A stretch of 64,000 nucleotides of DNA from BJGV01 sp965205785 (GTDB lineage: Bacteria > Pseudomonadota > Gammaproteobacteria > Burkholderiales > Nitrosomonadaceae), in NCBI GenBank assembly GCA_965205785.1, contig OZ242188.1, forward strand, positions 1,984,001 through 2,048,000, given 5' to 3'. Both the position numbers and the translations under genes were made by a program. The notes below the pieces were generated by a model. It did not search any database. It saw only the letters and a program-made list of their open reading frames with translations, and was not told the DNA's origin. Positions 1 to 8,547 of this stretch are shown one piece after another. Position 1 is the first letter of the stretch. The number at the start of each line of letters is the position of its first letter.

Positions 1-41
1 GTGCTTTATTTCCATTAAATGTGATTTCAAAATAAATATTC

Positions 42-611
42 TTAGGCCGTACTAAGCTCTGGAACATGCGAAATCCCTGGACGTGCTATTTTTTTAGCTT
101 TTTTAGTTTTTCCAGCACGAGAAGGAATGTTGCAGAGTTTACAAATAAGTTTTGGATGAAGATCAAGAGCATGAACTACAAAATTTCCTCCACACTTGGT
201 GCATGGAGTGGTACAGAGTATTTGGCTACGAATAAAGCGAATTAAGGTCCACGCACGTGTCAGACTTAACGTTTGCTCAAGGTTATTTAATTCTAGGTGC
301 TCAAGATAAAGCTTATATCCCTTTATAATGGCATCAATGCCCTGAATTTCAGTATGTGCTATCAGGTAGTTATAAATATTTATGAAAAGTGATGAATGAA
401 TATTTGGTTGCCAACTCATAAACCAATCTTCAGAAAATGGAAGCATTCCTTTTGGTGGAGAAACCCCTTTAATTTCTTTATAAAGTTTAATTAATCTCTC
501 ACGACTTAAATTTGAGTTGGTCTCTAGTACTTGTAATCGTGCACCAAGCTTGATTAATTCAGTAACAAGCTGTATTTCTTTTGCCTCAGATAAAATACTT
601 TTATTCCGCAT
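42..611 (-). CDS. flhC: Flagellar master regulator subunit FlhC
   Basis: FlhC combines with FlhD in the FlhD4C2 complex that activates class II flagellar promoters in beta- and gammaproteobacteria. The 189-residue length is close to that of the E. coli protein. The zinc site is complete: Cys137, Cys140, Cys157 and Cys160, the same positions as in E. coli FlhC. The C-terminal tail is Lys/Arg rich. It lies 27 bp downstream of flhD on the same strand, so the pair is one operon in the usual D-then-C order. The start is preceded only by a weak AAAGG-like site, suggesting coupling to flhD translation. The identification is firm. No flagellar structural genes are in the window. Confidence 0.95.
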   Translation of the reverse strand: MRNKSILSEAKEIQLVTELIKLGARLQVLETNSNLSRERLIKLYKEIKGVSPPKGMLPFSEDWFMSWQPNIHSSLFINIYNYLIAHTEIQGIDAIIKGYKLYLEHLELNNLEQTLSLTRAWTLIRFIRSQILCTTPCTKCGGNFVVHALDLHPKLICKLCNIPSRAGKTKKAKKIARPGISHVPELSTA

Positions 612-638
612 GTCGATTAACCTTTGAGTTAAATTGGC

Positions 639-956
639 CTAGACTAGGGCTTCTGCAGGCTGACTAGCCATTAATATTGCTGCGTGAGATAAGGAAGCAG
701 CGTGATCTCTACTATGGCTTGTCAACATTTCTGCAATTAATCGATCATCAAATCGAAAGCGGCATAATAATGTATTGGAAGAAGCCATTTTTAGAATTTG
801 ACTAGAACTTAAGTTCTCAATTATTTCAGCAACATCCTGGCCAATTCCTAATCTGTACATTGCAGCGGCTTTATCTTCCCGGAGCATTTTCTGAGCTAGC
901 AGAATATATCCAAGATTGATTTCCTTTATTTCTCCTAGAATTTCGCTTGTATTCAT
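639..956 (-). CDS. flhD: Flagellar master regulator subunit FlhD
   Basis: First gene of the flhDC operon. FlhD is the all-helical partner that forms the ring of the FlhD4C2 activator. The 105-residue protein keeps a cysteine at position 65, matching the Cys65 that makes the inter-subunit disulfide in E. coli FlhD. The HTH-like region LGIGQDVAEIIENLSS lies around residues 36-51. The start is supported by an AAAGGAA ribosome site about 8 nt upstream. The C-terminus is slightly shorter than in enteric homologues. Its roughly 250-bp upstream region contains a perfect inverted repeat, annotated separately, and is probably where regulation of motility is integrated. Confidence 0.93.
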   Translation of the reverse strand: MNTSEILGEIKEINLGYILLAQKMLREDKAAAMYRLGIGQDVAEIIENLSSSQILKMASSNTLLCRFRFDDRLIAEMLTSHSRDHAASLSHAAILMASQPAEALV

Positions 957-1080
957 TTTGTATGTTCCTTTCTAGCTTTTGTGGACGCTCGAACATGTTG
1001 AATGAGCCAGTGGGATCATTCTCGTTTAATACATAGGAGTGCGTAAATGGGAGGATTTCTAAATACTTAGTAGGATTTTT

Positions 1081-1118
1081 ATTAACTAATATGTAGGAAA
1101 AATTCCTACATAAGTTAA
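1081..1118. promoter_or_regulatory. Long inverted repeat upstream of flhDC
   Basis: The arms TATGTAGGAA and TTCCTACATA are perfect and separated by AAA. They are extended outward by ATTAACT/AGTTAAT with a two-base bulge. The repeat sits between flhD and the c-di-GMP phosphodiesterase gene. It has no T-run on either strand, so it is more likely an operator or mRNA structure than an intrinsic terminator. The function is unknown. Confidence 0.4.
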
Positions 1119-1206
1119 TACAAGGAATCTAGGCAATAATAAAATTAAGTATTAAGAACGATGCTAGTAAAGGAAATTACTACTAAATAGAATTATTCAG
1201 TTTAGA

Positions 1207-2919
1207 TTAAGTTACTATAATAAATGGCCTTAGAAAGGATGATGCTAAAGCATCGGTATTTAACGGTTTGCTGATTAAGAATCTTTGTGCTCTATCACAT
1301 TTTTTAGTACATAGATATTCTAACTGCTCTTTCGTTTCTACTCCTTCTGCAACAATTGTTAAATTTAGACTTTTTGCTAGAGCAGTAATTGCTGTAACAA
1401 TAGCTAGGCTATCAGAGTTAATTGAAAGATCACGGATAAAAGTTCTATCAATCTTTAACACATCTATAGGAAACCGTTTGAGATAAGCAAGAGATGAATA
1501 GCCAGTACCAAAATCATCAACAGCTATTTTTACTCCCATTTCTTTTAATTCATTTAAAGTATTGATGCTGGCTTCTGCATCCTGCATTAATACAGATTCG
1601 GTTATTTCTAGTTCAAGGCATGCAGGGTGAAGACCAGTTTTATTTAGTACATTTGCTACATGTTCTTTTAGCTGTGGTTGGCCTAACTGTACTGCTGAGA
1701 CATTTACTAAAACGGATATTGGATGACTTGATGAATCATGCCATATTTTTGCTTGCATACAGGCTTGGTACAATACCCACTCACCAATTTTAATAATCAA
1801 ACCGGTTTCATCAGCAAGTGGAATAAATTTATCTGGGGAGAGTAATCCAAACTCAGGATGATTCCATCTTACCAGTGCTTCAGCTGCAATAAAATCCTTC
1901 GTTTCTAGATCAATAACCGGTTGATATTGAAGCAGTAGCTCGCCCCTCTCTACAGCTTTACGTAAAGAGGTTTCTAATACAAGTCGCTTTGATGAAGCTT
2001 CACCCATTTCCTTAACATAATATTTACAGTTGTTTTCATATGATTTTTTAGCAAGAGATCTAGCACTTTCAGCATTACTTAATAAAGTTGATGCATCATT
2101 GCCTCCCTCTGGATATGAGGACACCCCAATACTCAGAGTGACATAAAATTCTAGAGTATCAATAATAAACGGTGTAGTAATTACCCCCATAATTTTTTCT
2201 GCAAACTTCTTAATCTCATGATGATCATTCATATTCCGCTTAAAAAAAGCAAATTTGTTGCCACCGATCCTTGCTAATATGCAGTTATCATCTACACATT
2301 CACTTAGTCTATATGCTAATTGTTGGATTAGGGTGTCCCCAATCGCATACCCATATGTACTGTTAATACGCATTAAATGATTCATGTATATTGAATACAT
2401 TGCTGCAGATGCACTGGAATTTCCCGTATCTACTAAGCCGGGTAGCATTAGGGATGATTTCTCACAAAATAAATTACGTTTAGGAAGACCTGTAAGTTCA
2501 TCAAAGTAGGCCAATTGATATATATGGCTATCAGCTTGTTGTTTTGCTCGACGGATACTGGCATTCTTTAGTTCACGAAGGATAGATGGAAGTAGGCGAG
2601 TAAAATTTCCTTTAAATATATAATCATGTGCTCCGTGACTCATGGCAGACACTACCATTTGTTCACTAATTACATTGGAATAAATTATAAAAGGAATATC
2701 TTTTCCGCTTCTTTTTAGAACATCTAGAGCATCTATGGAGCTAAAAGACGGCATAGAATGATCTGCAATGATAATATCCCAATCAGATTCTTCTAAAGCA
2801 ACCTTCATATCATGATCACAGTCAACTCTTTGATAGATTAGCTCATTACCTGCGTTGGTAAGCTCTGCACATAATAAACAGGCATCATCTTCAGAATCTT
2901 CAACCATTAAGACTTTCAT
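1207..2919 (-). CDS. Response regulator with degenerate GGDEF and intact EAL domain
   Basis: A 570-residue protein with three domains. The receiver domain (about 1-120) has the acidic pocket at ED7-8 and D11-12 and phospho-acceptor Asp53 in IIIADHSMP. The GGDEF domain (about 135-300) has the signature changed to GGNKF, so it should not make c-di-GMP and may bind GTP as a sensor. The EAL domain (about 310-560) keeps the catalytic set: EALVRW, the Asn in VNVSAVQ, LELEITES, VDDFGTGYS, LKIDRTFI and VAEGVET. It is therefore predicted to be a phosphorylation-controlled c-di-GMP phosphodiesterase. The last motif reads RAQRF where QGY/QGF is common. No cognate histidine kinase is adjacent. It lies next to flhDC on the same strand, consistent with control of motility versus attachment. 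Confidence 0.88.
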   Translation of the reverse strand: MKVLMVEDSEDDACLLCAELTNAGNELIYQRVDCDHDMKVALEESDWDIIIADHSMPSFSSIDALDVLKRSGKDIPFIIYSNVISEQMVVSAMSHGAHDYIFKGNFTRLLPSILRELKNASIRRAKQQADSHIYQLAYFDELTGLPKRNLFCEKSSLMLPGLVDTGNSSASAAMYSIYMNHLMRINSTYGYAIGDTLIQQLAYRLSECVDDNCILARIGGNKFAFFKRNMNDHHEIKKFAEKIMGVITTPFIIDTLEFYVTLSIGVSSYPEGGNDASTLLSNAESARSLAKKSYENNCKYYVKEMGEASSKRLVLETSLRKAVERGELLLQYQPVIDLETKDFIAAEALVRWNHPEFGLLSPDKFIPLADETGLIIKIGEWVLYQACMQAKIWHDSSSHPISVLVNVSAVQLGQPQLKEHVANVLNKTGLHPACLELEITESVLMQDAEASINTLNELKEMGVKIAVDDFGTGYSSLAYLKRFPIDVLKIDRTFIRDLSINSDSLAIVTAITALAKSLNLTIVAEGVETKEQLEYLCTKKCDRAQRFLISKPLNTDALASSFLRPFIIVT

Positions 2920-3375
2920 ATATAACCCTAGTATGCCAAGCTAAAAGAGATATCAGCTCGACTATTAAATTTCGGCAAAAATAGCTAAAACTTTAGGCGA
3001 AGATTGTTTTATTACTATGATCCAGCTAGATATAAATATTTACTATTATTCAATAAGTTATTGTATAAATAAGCATTATGATTATACTAAGTTGTTGATT
3101 ATCAAAAACTGGTTATTTTAAATATAGTTTGGAGATTATTTAGATAAGAAAATGGTAAGATCCAAGGTAGTGATTAATAGGTATATTCTCCTTATAATTT
3201 GTTGGAAAATTACAGATCTTATTTAGTAATATAATGTCTTTTTCGTAGTATTATCTGATAAATATATTTACCAATTTTGTGGATTATATTTTATCTGCTC
3301 TTTTTAATTTGCCCTCAATTATGTGAACTAACCTTGAGAATAGTTATGGCTTGATGTCACGCTATACCAATCAAA
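2920..3375. other. AT-rich intergenic region without a recognisable gene
   Basis: About 456 bp between two divergently transcribed genes. It is very AT-rich and should hold the promoters of both neighbours. I see no RNA gene, strong repeat or credible small ORF in it. Confidence 0.5.
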
Positions 3376-4578
3376 GTGAATCCAAATCTCGATCGACTAC
3401 AATCTTATCCTTTCCATAAGCTTAACAAGCTCTACTCAGGGATTACACCTAATTCAATCTATTCACAGATTAGACTGCATATAGGTGAGCCAAAACATAA
3501 ATCACCAGATTTTATCCGTTTGGCATTGATAGAAGGAATTAGTAAAATAGCTAATTACCCTACAACACTTGGAGATAAATCATTACGTACAAGTATTGCT
3601 TCATGGCTAAAATACCGTTATAGCTTGTCTTCTATAAACTCAGATACAGAAGTTATACCTGTAAACGGAAGTCGTGAAGCTCTGTTTTCCTTTGCTCAGG
3701 CAGTTATTGACTTATCCCGCTTAAATGCTTCAGTGGTTTGTCCGAATCCGTTCTATCAGATTTATGAAGGTGCGGCACTATTAGCTGGAGCTACACCACA
3801 TTTTCTGAACACTTTACCCGAAAATAATTTTACGCCTGACTATTCACAAATACCCGACAACGTTTGGTCATGCACGCAATTGATATATGTTTGTTCTCCT
3901 GCAAATCCATCAGGTAAGGTGATGACGATGGATGAATGGCAAAAGCTCTTTTCTCTCTCTGATCAATTTGGATTTATTATTGCTTCTGATGAATGTTACT
4001 CTGAAATTTACTTTGATGAAAACAATCCGCCACTTGGTGCTTTAGAAGCTGCTCATCGATTAGGCCGTAATGATTTTACTAGACTAGTAGTATTTGGTAG
4101 CCTATCAAAACGTTCTAATGTTCCAGGGATGCGTTCTGGTTTTATTGCAGGGAACTCAGAAATATTAAAAAATTTCCTTCTTTATCGTACTTACCATGGA
4201 TGTGCGATGAGTCCCGCAGTGCAAGTAGCAAGTGAAGCAGCATGGAGTGAAGAAACTCATGTTAGTGAAAATCGTCATTTATATAGAGAAAAGTTTATTG
4301 CAGTAAAAGAAATATTAAACGGACAGTTAGAAACATCAATACCAGAAGCTACATTCTACTTATGGGCAAAAACTCCTATTTGTGATACTGATTTCGCTCA
4401 GAACCTATATCGAGACTATAATGTTACCGTACTACCAGGTAGCTATCTTGCTCGTGAAGCGCATAAGGTAAATCCTGGTAAGAACTTTATTCGTATGGCT
4501 ATGGTTCCATCATTATCTGAGTGTGTTGAAGCGACGAAAAGGATACAAACTTTTTGCAAATCAATTGTTAAAAGGTAG
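3376..4578 (+). CDS. dapC: Succinyldiaminopimelate transaminase DapC
   Basis: A 400-residue class I/II PLP aminotransferase that converts N-succinyl-L-2-amino-6-oxopimelate to succinyl-diaminopimelate in lysine and peptidoglycan synthesis. The PLP-binding Lys is in SLSKRSNVPGMRSGF. The cofactor-contact motifs CSPANPSG and ASDECYSEIY are present. It starts with GTG; the N-terminus MNPNLDRLQSYPFHKL fits the family, so this start is preferred despite a poor ribosome site. It is followed 62 bp later by dapD and then dapE, giving three consecutive steps of the succinylase branch in one operon. The neighbourhood makes the assignment firm compared with general ArgD-like enzymes. Confidence 0.92.
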   Translation: MNPNLDRLQSYPFHKLNKLYSGITPNSIYSQIRLHIGEPKHKSPDFIRLALIEGISKIANYPTTLGDKSLRTSIASWLKYRYSLSSINSDTEVIPVNGSREALFSFAQAVIDLSRLNASVVCPNPFYQIYEGAALLAGATPHFLNTLPENNFTPDYSQIPDNVWSCTQLIYVCSPANPSGKVMTMDEWQKLFSLSDQFGFIIASDECYSEIYFDENNPPLGALEAAHRLGRNDFTRLVVFGSLSKRSNVPGMRSGFIAGNSEILKNFLLYRTYHGCAMSPAVQVASEAAWSEETHVSENRHLYREKFIAVKEILNGQLETSIPEATFYLWAKTPICDTDFAQNLYRDYNVTVLPGSYLAREAHKVNPGKNFIRMAMVPSLSECVEATKRIQTFCKSIVKR

Positions 4579-4640
4579 TTAGGTAAACTGTACTTAGGTT
4601 ATACATTTCTTGTTGTTTAATAAACCCCTTAAGGAGAAAC

Positions 4641-5462
4641 ATGGAACAGCTACAAACCACTATTGAAAAAGCATTTGAGTATCGCGCTAATATTACTCCA
4701 CGTAATGTTGAGGCTAAATTAAAAGAATCTATTAACCAAGTATTAGATATGCTCAATACTGGTGAACTACGTATTGCAGAGAAAGAAAATGGTGAATGGG
4801 TCACTCATCAATGGATAAAAAAAGCAGTCCTACTATCTTTCCGTATGGAAGATAATAATTTTATCAAAGGAGGCTTCTCTAATTATTTCGATAAAATTCC
4901 ATCAAAATTTGCAGATTTTAGTTCAAAAGACTTTCGTAATGGTGGCTTTCGTGTTGTGCCGCCTGCAACAGTTAGAAAAGGTGCTTTTATTGCAAGTAAC
5001 GTTGTTTTGATGCCGTCATATGTCAATATTGGTGCATATGTTGATGAAGGCACAATGGTTGATACTTGGGCGACAGTTGGTTCTTGTGCACAAATTGGTA
5101 AGAATGTACATTTATCAGGAGGAGTTGGTATTGGTGGCGTATTAGAGCCAGTACAGGCAAATCCAACTATTATTGAAGATAACTGTTTTATTGGAGCACG
5201 TTCTGAGGTAGTAGAGGGAGTTCTTGTTGAAGAAAACTCAGTAATATCAATGGGAGTTTATATTGGTCAAAGTACTAAAATATATAATCGTGAGACCGGA
5301 GAAGTTAGTTACGGCCGTATTCCACCAGGTTCAGTAGTAGTTTCAGGATCATTACCCTCCTCAGATGGAAAATATAGTCTTTACTGTGCAGTTATTGTTA
5401 AGCAAGTTGATTCAAAGACACGTGCGAAAACTGGAATTAATGAGCTACTACGCGGGATTTAA
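4641..5462 (+). CDS. dapD: 2,3,4,5-tetrahydropyridine-2,6-dicarboxylate N-succinyltransferase DapD
   Basis: A 273-residue left-handed beta-helix acyltransferase that succinylates tetrahydrodipicolinate with succinyl-CoA. The hexapeptide-repeat region covers about residues 105-230. The family signature GVGIGGVLEPVQANPTIIED and the CoA-proximal segment CFIGARSEVVEG are visible. The length equals that of the E. coli enzyme. A clear AAGGAG ribosome site lies 6 nt before the ATG. It is the middle gene of dapC-dapD-dapE, with dapE starting 4 bp after its stop codon, which indicates translational coupling. Confidence 0.97.
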   Translation: MEQLQTTIEKAFEYRANITPRNVEAKLKESINQVLDMLNTGELRIAEKENGEWVTHQWIKKAVLLSFRMEDNNFIKGGFSNYFDKIPSKFADFSSKDFRNGGFRVVPPATVRKGAFIASNVVLMPSYVNIGAYVDEGTMVDTWATVGSCAQIGKNVHLSGGVGIGGVLEPVQANPTIIEDNCFIGARSEVVEGVLVEENSVISMGVYIGQSTKIYNRETGEVSYGRIPPGSVVVSGSLPSSDGKYSLYCAVIVKQVDSKTRAKTGINELLRGI

Positions 5463-5466
5463 ATAA

Positions 5467-6600
5467 ATGCATAAAGATTCTTTGTCTCTTGCACAGCAGC
5501 TTATTAACTGCCCTTCTATTACTCCTGATGATCATGGTTGCCAGAAAATTCTTATTGATCGTCTTGAAAAAATAGGTTTTAACATTGAAAAAATCCCATG
5601 TAATGGGGTAGAAAATCTTTGGGCAAGACGTGGTACATCTACACCAGTTTTATGCTTTGCTGGTCATACGGATGTAGTGCCGACTGGACCTTTAGAACAT
5701 TGGGACAGCGATCCATTTATTCCGACAATTCGTGATGGAAAGCTTTACGGACGTGGTGCGGCGGATATGAAATCATCCTTAGCTGCATTTATTACGGCCA
5801 TAGAATCGTTTTTATGTTTACACCCAGACCACAATGGTTCAATTGCTCTTCTAATTACTTCTGATGAAGAAGGTGTAGCAATAGACGGCACTGTTAGAGT
5901 TATTGAAGCTCTTAATTCAAGGAAGGAGCAGGTTGATTATTGTATTGTTGGTGAACCTACATGCTCAAATCAATTAGGAGACACTGTAAAAAATGGTAGA
6001 CGAGGATCGTTATCGGGAGCACTTACTATTAAAGGAATTCAAGGACACATTGCTTATCCACATTTAGCTAAAAATCCTATTCATCTTGGTGCTCCAAGTA
6101 TTGCTGAACTTGCTCAAACTGTATGGGACAGTGGTAACGAATATTTTCCACCAACAACCTGGCAAATTTCTAATATCTCTGGAGGCACTGGTGCAACAAA
6201 TGTAATTCCAGGTGAAGTTGAAATCATATTTAACTTCCGTTTTTCTACAGCTAGTACGGTTAAGTCACTACAAAATAAAGTACATGAAATACTTGACAGG
6301 CATCAGTTAGAATATAATTTAAACTGGTCGCTATCCGGCAAACCTTTCCTTACTCCCAAGGGCGAACTGGTAGAGGCAATAAATAACTCGATTAATAGAG
6401 TAATGAATATTAATCCACAATTATCTACTTCTGGCGGTACTTCTGATGGACGCTTTATAGCAGATATTTGTCCGCAAGTAATAGAATTTGGCCCTATTAA
6501 TGCCAGTATTCATAAAATTAATGAATGTGTAAACGTAACTGATATAGAAAAATTATCAGAAATTTATCAGATAACAATTGAGAATTTATTATTAAAGTAA
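5467..6600 (+). CDS. dapE: Succinyl-diaminopimelate desuccinylase DapE
   Basis: A 377-residue M20-family di-zinc amidohydrolase that releases succinate from N-succinyl-LL-diaminopimelate. The metal-site motifs are FAGHTDVVPTG, YGRGAADMKSS, the catalytic EE pair in TSDEEGVAIDG, the Glu in VGEPT, and the C-terminal FGPINASIHKINE. TSGGTSDGRF is typical of DapE rather than ArgE. It is the last gene of the dap operon. Its stop is only 16 bp from the convergent rluB stop. Confidence 0.96.
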   Translation: MHKDSLSLAQQLINCPSITPDDHGCQKILIDRLEKIGFNIEKIPCNGVENLWARRGTSTPVLCFAGHTDVVPTGPLEHWDSDPFIPTIRDGKLYGRGAADMKSSLAAFITAIESFLCLHPDHNGSIALLITSDEEGVAIDGTVRVIEALNSRKEQVDYCIVGEPTCSNQLGDTVKNGRRGSLSGALTIKGIQGHIAYPHLAKNPIHLGAPSIAELAQTVWDSGNEYFPPTTWQISNISGGTGATNVIPGEVEIIFNFRFSTASTVKSLQNKVHEILDRHQLEYNLNWSLSGKPFLTPKGELVEAINNSINRVMNINPQLSTSGGTSDGRFIADICPQVIEFGPINASIHKINECVNVTDIEKLSEIYQITIENLLLK

Positions 6601-6616
6601 TAAAAATTATTATTTA

Positions 6617-7429
6617 TCAGAGTAGCGCAAATAGGCGCTCAATTTCTTCTTTACTTAACTCTACCGAGTTACCTCTCCTTAATCGTGGTGGCAATCTAAT
6701 AGAACCAAATCGTACCCTGATCAGCCGACTAACTGTTATTCCTATCGTTTCAAACATACGTCGTATTTCTCGGTTCCTACCTTCTTTTAATATCACATGG
6801 TACCAGTGATTAGAGCCTTTCCCACCTTGATCAACCAGGGAAATAAACTTTGCTGATCCATCTCCTAATTCAATTCCGGTTGTTAATAATTTTATCTGGC
6901 TTAGTGATAATTGTCCTATAATTCGGACAGCATATTCACGCTCCACTTCATAACGAGGATGCATTAATCGATTAGCTAATACTCCATCCGTAGTGAAAAT
7001 TAATAGTCCACAAGTATTAAAGTCAAGTCTTCCAATAGACACCCATTTAGAAATCTTAAGCTTAGGTAATTTGTCAAAAACCGATGGACGATTATGTGGA
7101 TCATTATGACTTACAATCTCTCCCTCAGGTTTATGATAAAGGAGCACTCTTGGTAGCGTTTTTCCGAAATTCAGGTTAATAATACGTTTTTTTATTCTAA
7201 CTACATCTTCATTACTAGCTCGATCACCAATTTCAGCTATTTTTTTATTTATAGTCACATGACCTGTTGCAATAAGCTTTTCCATTTCACGTCTAGAACC
7301 AAGCCCTGTTTGTGCTAATAATTTGTGTAATTTTTGAGAAGCTATAAATTGAGATGCAAGGCTTTTCTCATTCTTGAATGAGGCTTGTGCTTTATTTTGT
7401 AACTCTTTATGTGGCTTGATAGTTCTCAT
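6617..7429 (-). CDS. rluB: 23S rRNA pseudouridine synthase RluB
   Basis: A 270-residue RsuA/RluB-family enzyme predicted to isomerise U2605 (E. coli numbering) of 23S rRNA. An S4 RNA-binding domain (about 32-75, KLHKLLAQTGLGSRREMEKLI) precedes the catalytic domain. The catalytic Asp is in GRLDFNTCGLLIFTTDG, and the family motif EGRNREIRRMFETIG follows. About 30 basic residues precede the S4 domain, so the true start could be slightly internal. It converges on dapE. RluB rather than RluE/RluF is inferred from length and the S4 domain. Confidence 0.88.
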   Translation of the reverse strand: MRTIKPHKELQNKAQASFKNEKSLASQFIASQKLHKLLAQTGLGSRREMEKLIATGHVTINKKIAEIGDRASNEDVVRIKKRIINLNFGKTLPRVLLYHKPEGEIVSHNDPHNRPSVFDKLPKLKISKWVSIGRLDFNTCGLLIFTTDGVLANRLMHPRYEVEREYAVRIIGQLSLSQIKLLTTGIELGDGSAKFISLVDQGGKGSNHWYHVILKEGRNREIRRMFETIGITVSRLIRVRFGSIRLPPRLRRGNSVELSKEEIERLFALL

Positions 7430-7545
7430 CTATTTCTGAGTAGGAGAATCTTTTTTATTTGGCACTAATTTATTTCAAAATAATAAAAGTAGTAATGGAA
7501 ATTATGATAGATTACAAGAAATAGTAGTAATATAATTTATCCGAG

Positions 7546-8142
7546 TTAAATTTCTCTGCGCTCCATGACTGCTTGTGCAAGCGTTCCACTATCGACATGC
7601 TCAAGTTCACCCCCTGCTGGTAGCCCCCTTGCAATACGGCTAACCTTTATCCCTATACTATTAAGTAACTCACTAATATAATGTGCAGTAACCTCTCCTT
7701 CAACAGTAAAGTTTGTAGCAAGTACAACTTCTTTTACTATATTGTCCTGAACACGTTTAAGTAGTCGATCAAGATAGATGTCTTTTGGGCCAATGCCATC
7801 TAATGGAGATAGCTTACCCATCAGCACGAAATACATACCCTTATAACTTTGTGTCTGTTCAATCATTAATAAATCTGCAGGCATTTCAACAACACATAAA
7901 AGACCTGCATTACGTTGTGTGGAGCAACATAGGTTACAAACTGGTAATTCAGTAAAACTATTGCATTTCTCACAATGTTTAATATTTGTAAGTACTTTAT
8001 CTAATATATCTGCAAGTTGACGCGCGCCATCATGATCATGCTGCAATAGGTAATATGCCATTCGTTGGGCTGACCTTGGTCCTACGCCAGGCAAACAACG
8101 TAATGCTTCAATTAGATCTTCAAGTGATGCAGAATTTTCCAT
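7546..8142 (-). CDS. recR: Recombination mediator RecR
   Basis: A 198-residue protein that works with RecF/RecO to load RecA at gaps. A helix-hairpin-helix LPGVGPRSAQRMAYYLL is at about residues 17-33. It is followed by the C4 zinc finger CEKCNSFTELPVCNLCC, a Toprim domain starting at LLCVVEMPADLLMIEQT, and the C-terminal Walker-like RGLPAGGELEHVD. It is the third gene of the widely conserved dnaX-ybaB-recR order, 78 bp after ybaB. Confidence 0.97.
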   Translation of the reverse strand: MENSASLEDLIEALRCLPGVGPRSAQRMAYYLLQHDHDGARQLADILDKVLTNIKHCEKCNSFTELPVCNLCCSTQRNAGLLCVVEMPADLLMIEQTQSYKGMYFVLMGKLSPLDGIGPKDIYLDRLLKRVQDNIVKEVVLATNFTVEGEVTAHYISELLNSIGIKVSRIARGLPAGGELEHVDSGTLAQAVMERREI

Positions 8143-8220
8143 TGGAAATTAGATTAAAAACGGGTATGAATATGGAGCTAGAGACTTTATATGCAGCCTC
8201 TGTTGGCTACGTGAGCATAT

Positions 8221-8547
8221 TTAGAATGGTAACTTCATTCCCGGCGGCAAACCCATTCCAGCAGTAAATCCAGCCATTTTTTCTTGTGTAGTAGCCTCTA
8301 CTCGTCTTACAGCGTCATTTACTGCGGCAGCAAGCAGATCTTCTAACATATCTTTGTCATCATTAATCAGGCTATCGTCAATACTTACCCGTTTTACATC
8401 ATAACGACAGGTCATTACAACTTTAACCATACCGGCACCAGACTGTCCTTCTACTTCTACAGTAGAAAGCTGCTCTTGCATAGTTTTCATATTTTCTTGC
8501 ATTTGTTGAGCCTGTTTCATTAATGGCCCTAAACCACCTTTCATCAT
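8221..8547 (-). CDS. ybaB: YbaB/EbfC nucleoid-associated protein
   Basis: A 108-residue small DNA-binding protein with the family features: N-terminal MKGGLGPLMKQAQQMQENM coiled helix, central strand VEGQSGAGMVKVVMTCRYDVKRVSIDD, and C-terminal helix ending in a Gly/Met-rich tail. Its start overlaps the dnaX stop by 4 bp, so the two are translationally coupled. Two consecutive ATG codons offer alternative starts one residue apart. Confidence 0.95.
   Translation of the reverse strand: MMKGGLGPLMKQAQQMQENMKTMQEQLSTVEVEGQSGAGMVKVVMTCRYDVKRVSIDDSLINDDKDMLEDLLAAAVNDAVRRVEATTQEKMAGFTAGMGLPPGMKLPF

Noticed and set aside
7681..7710. GTAACC hexamer in recR as SigF promoter
   Set aside because: It lies inside a coding region and has no CGTAT at 15-16 nt; the same holds for the other GTAACC hits except those before bufA, sigF and arsS.
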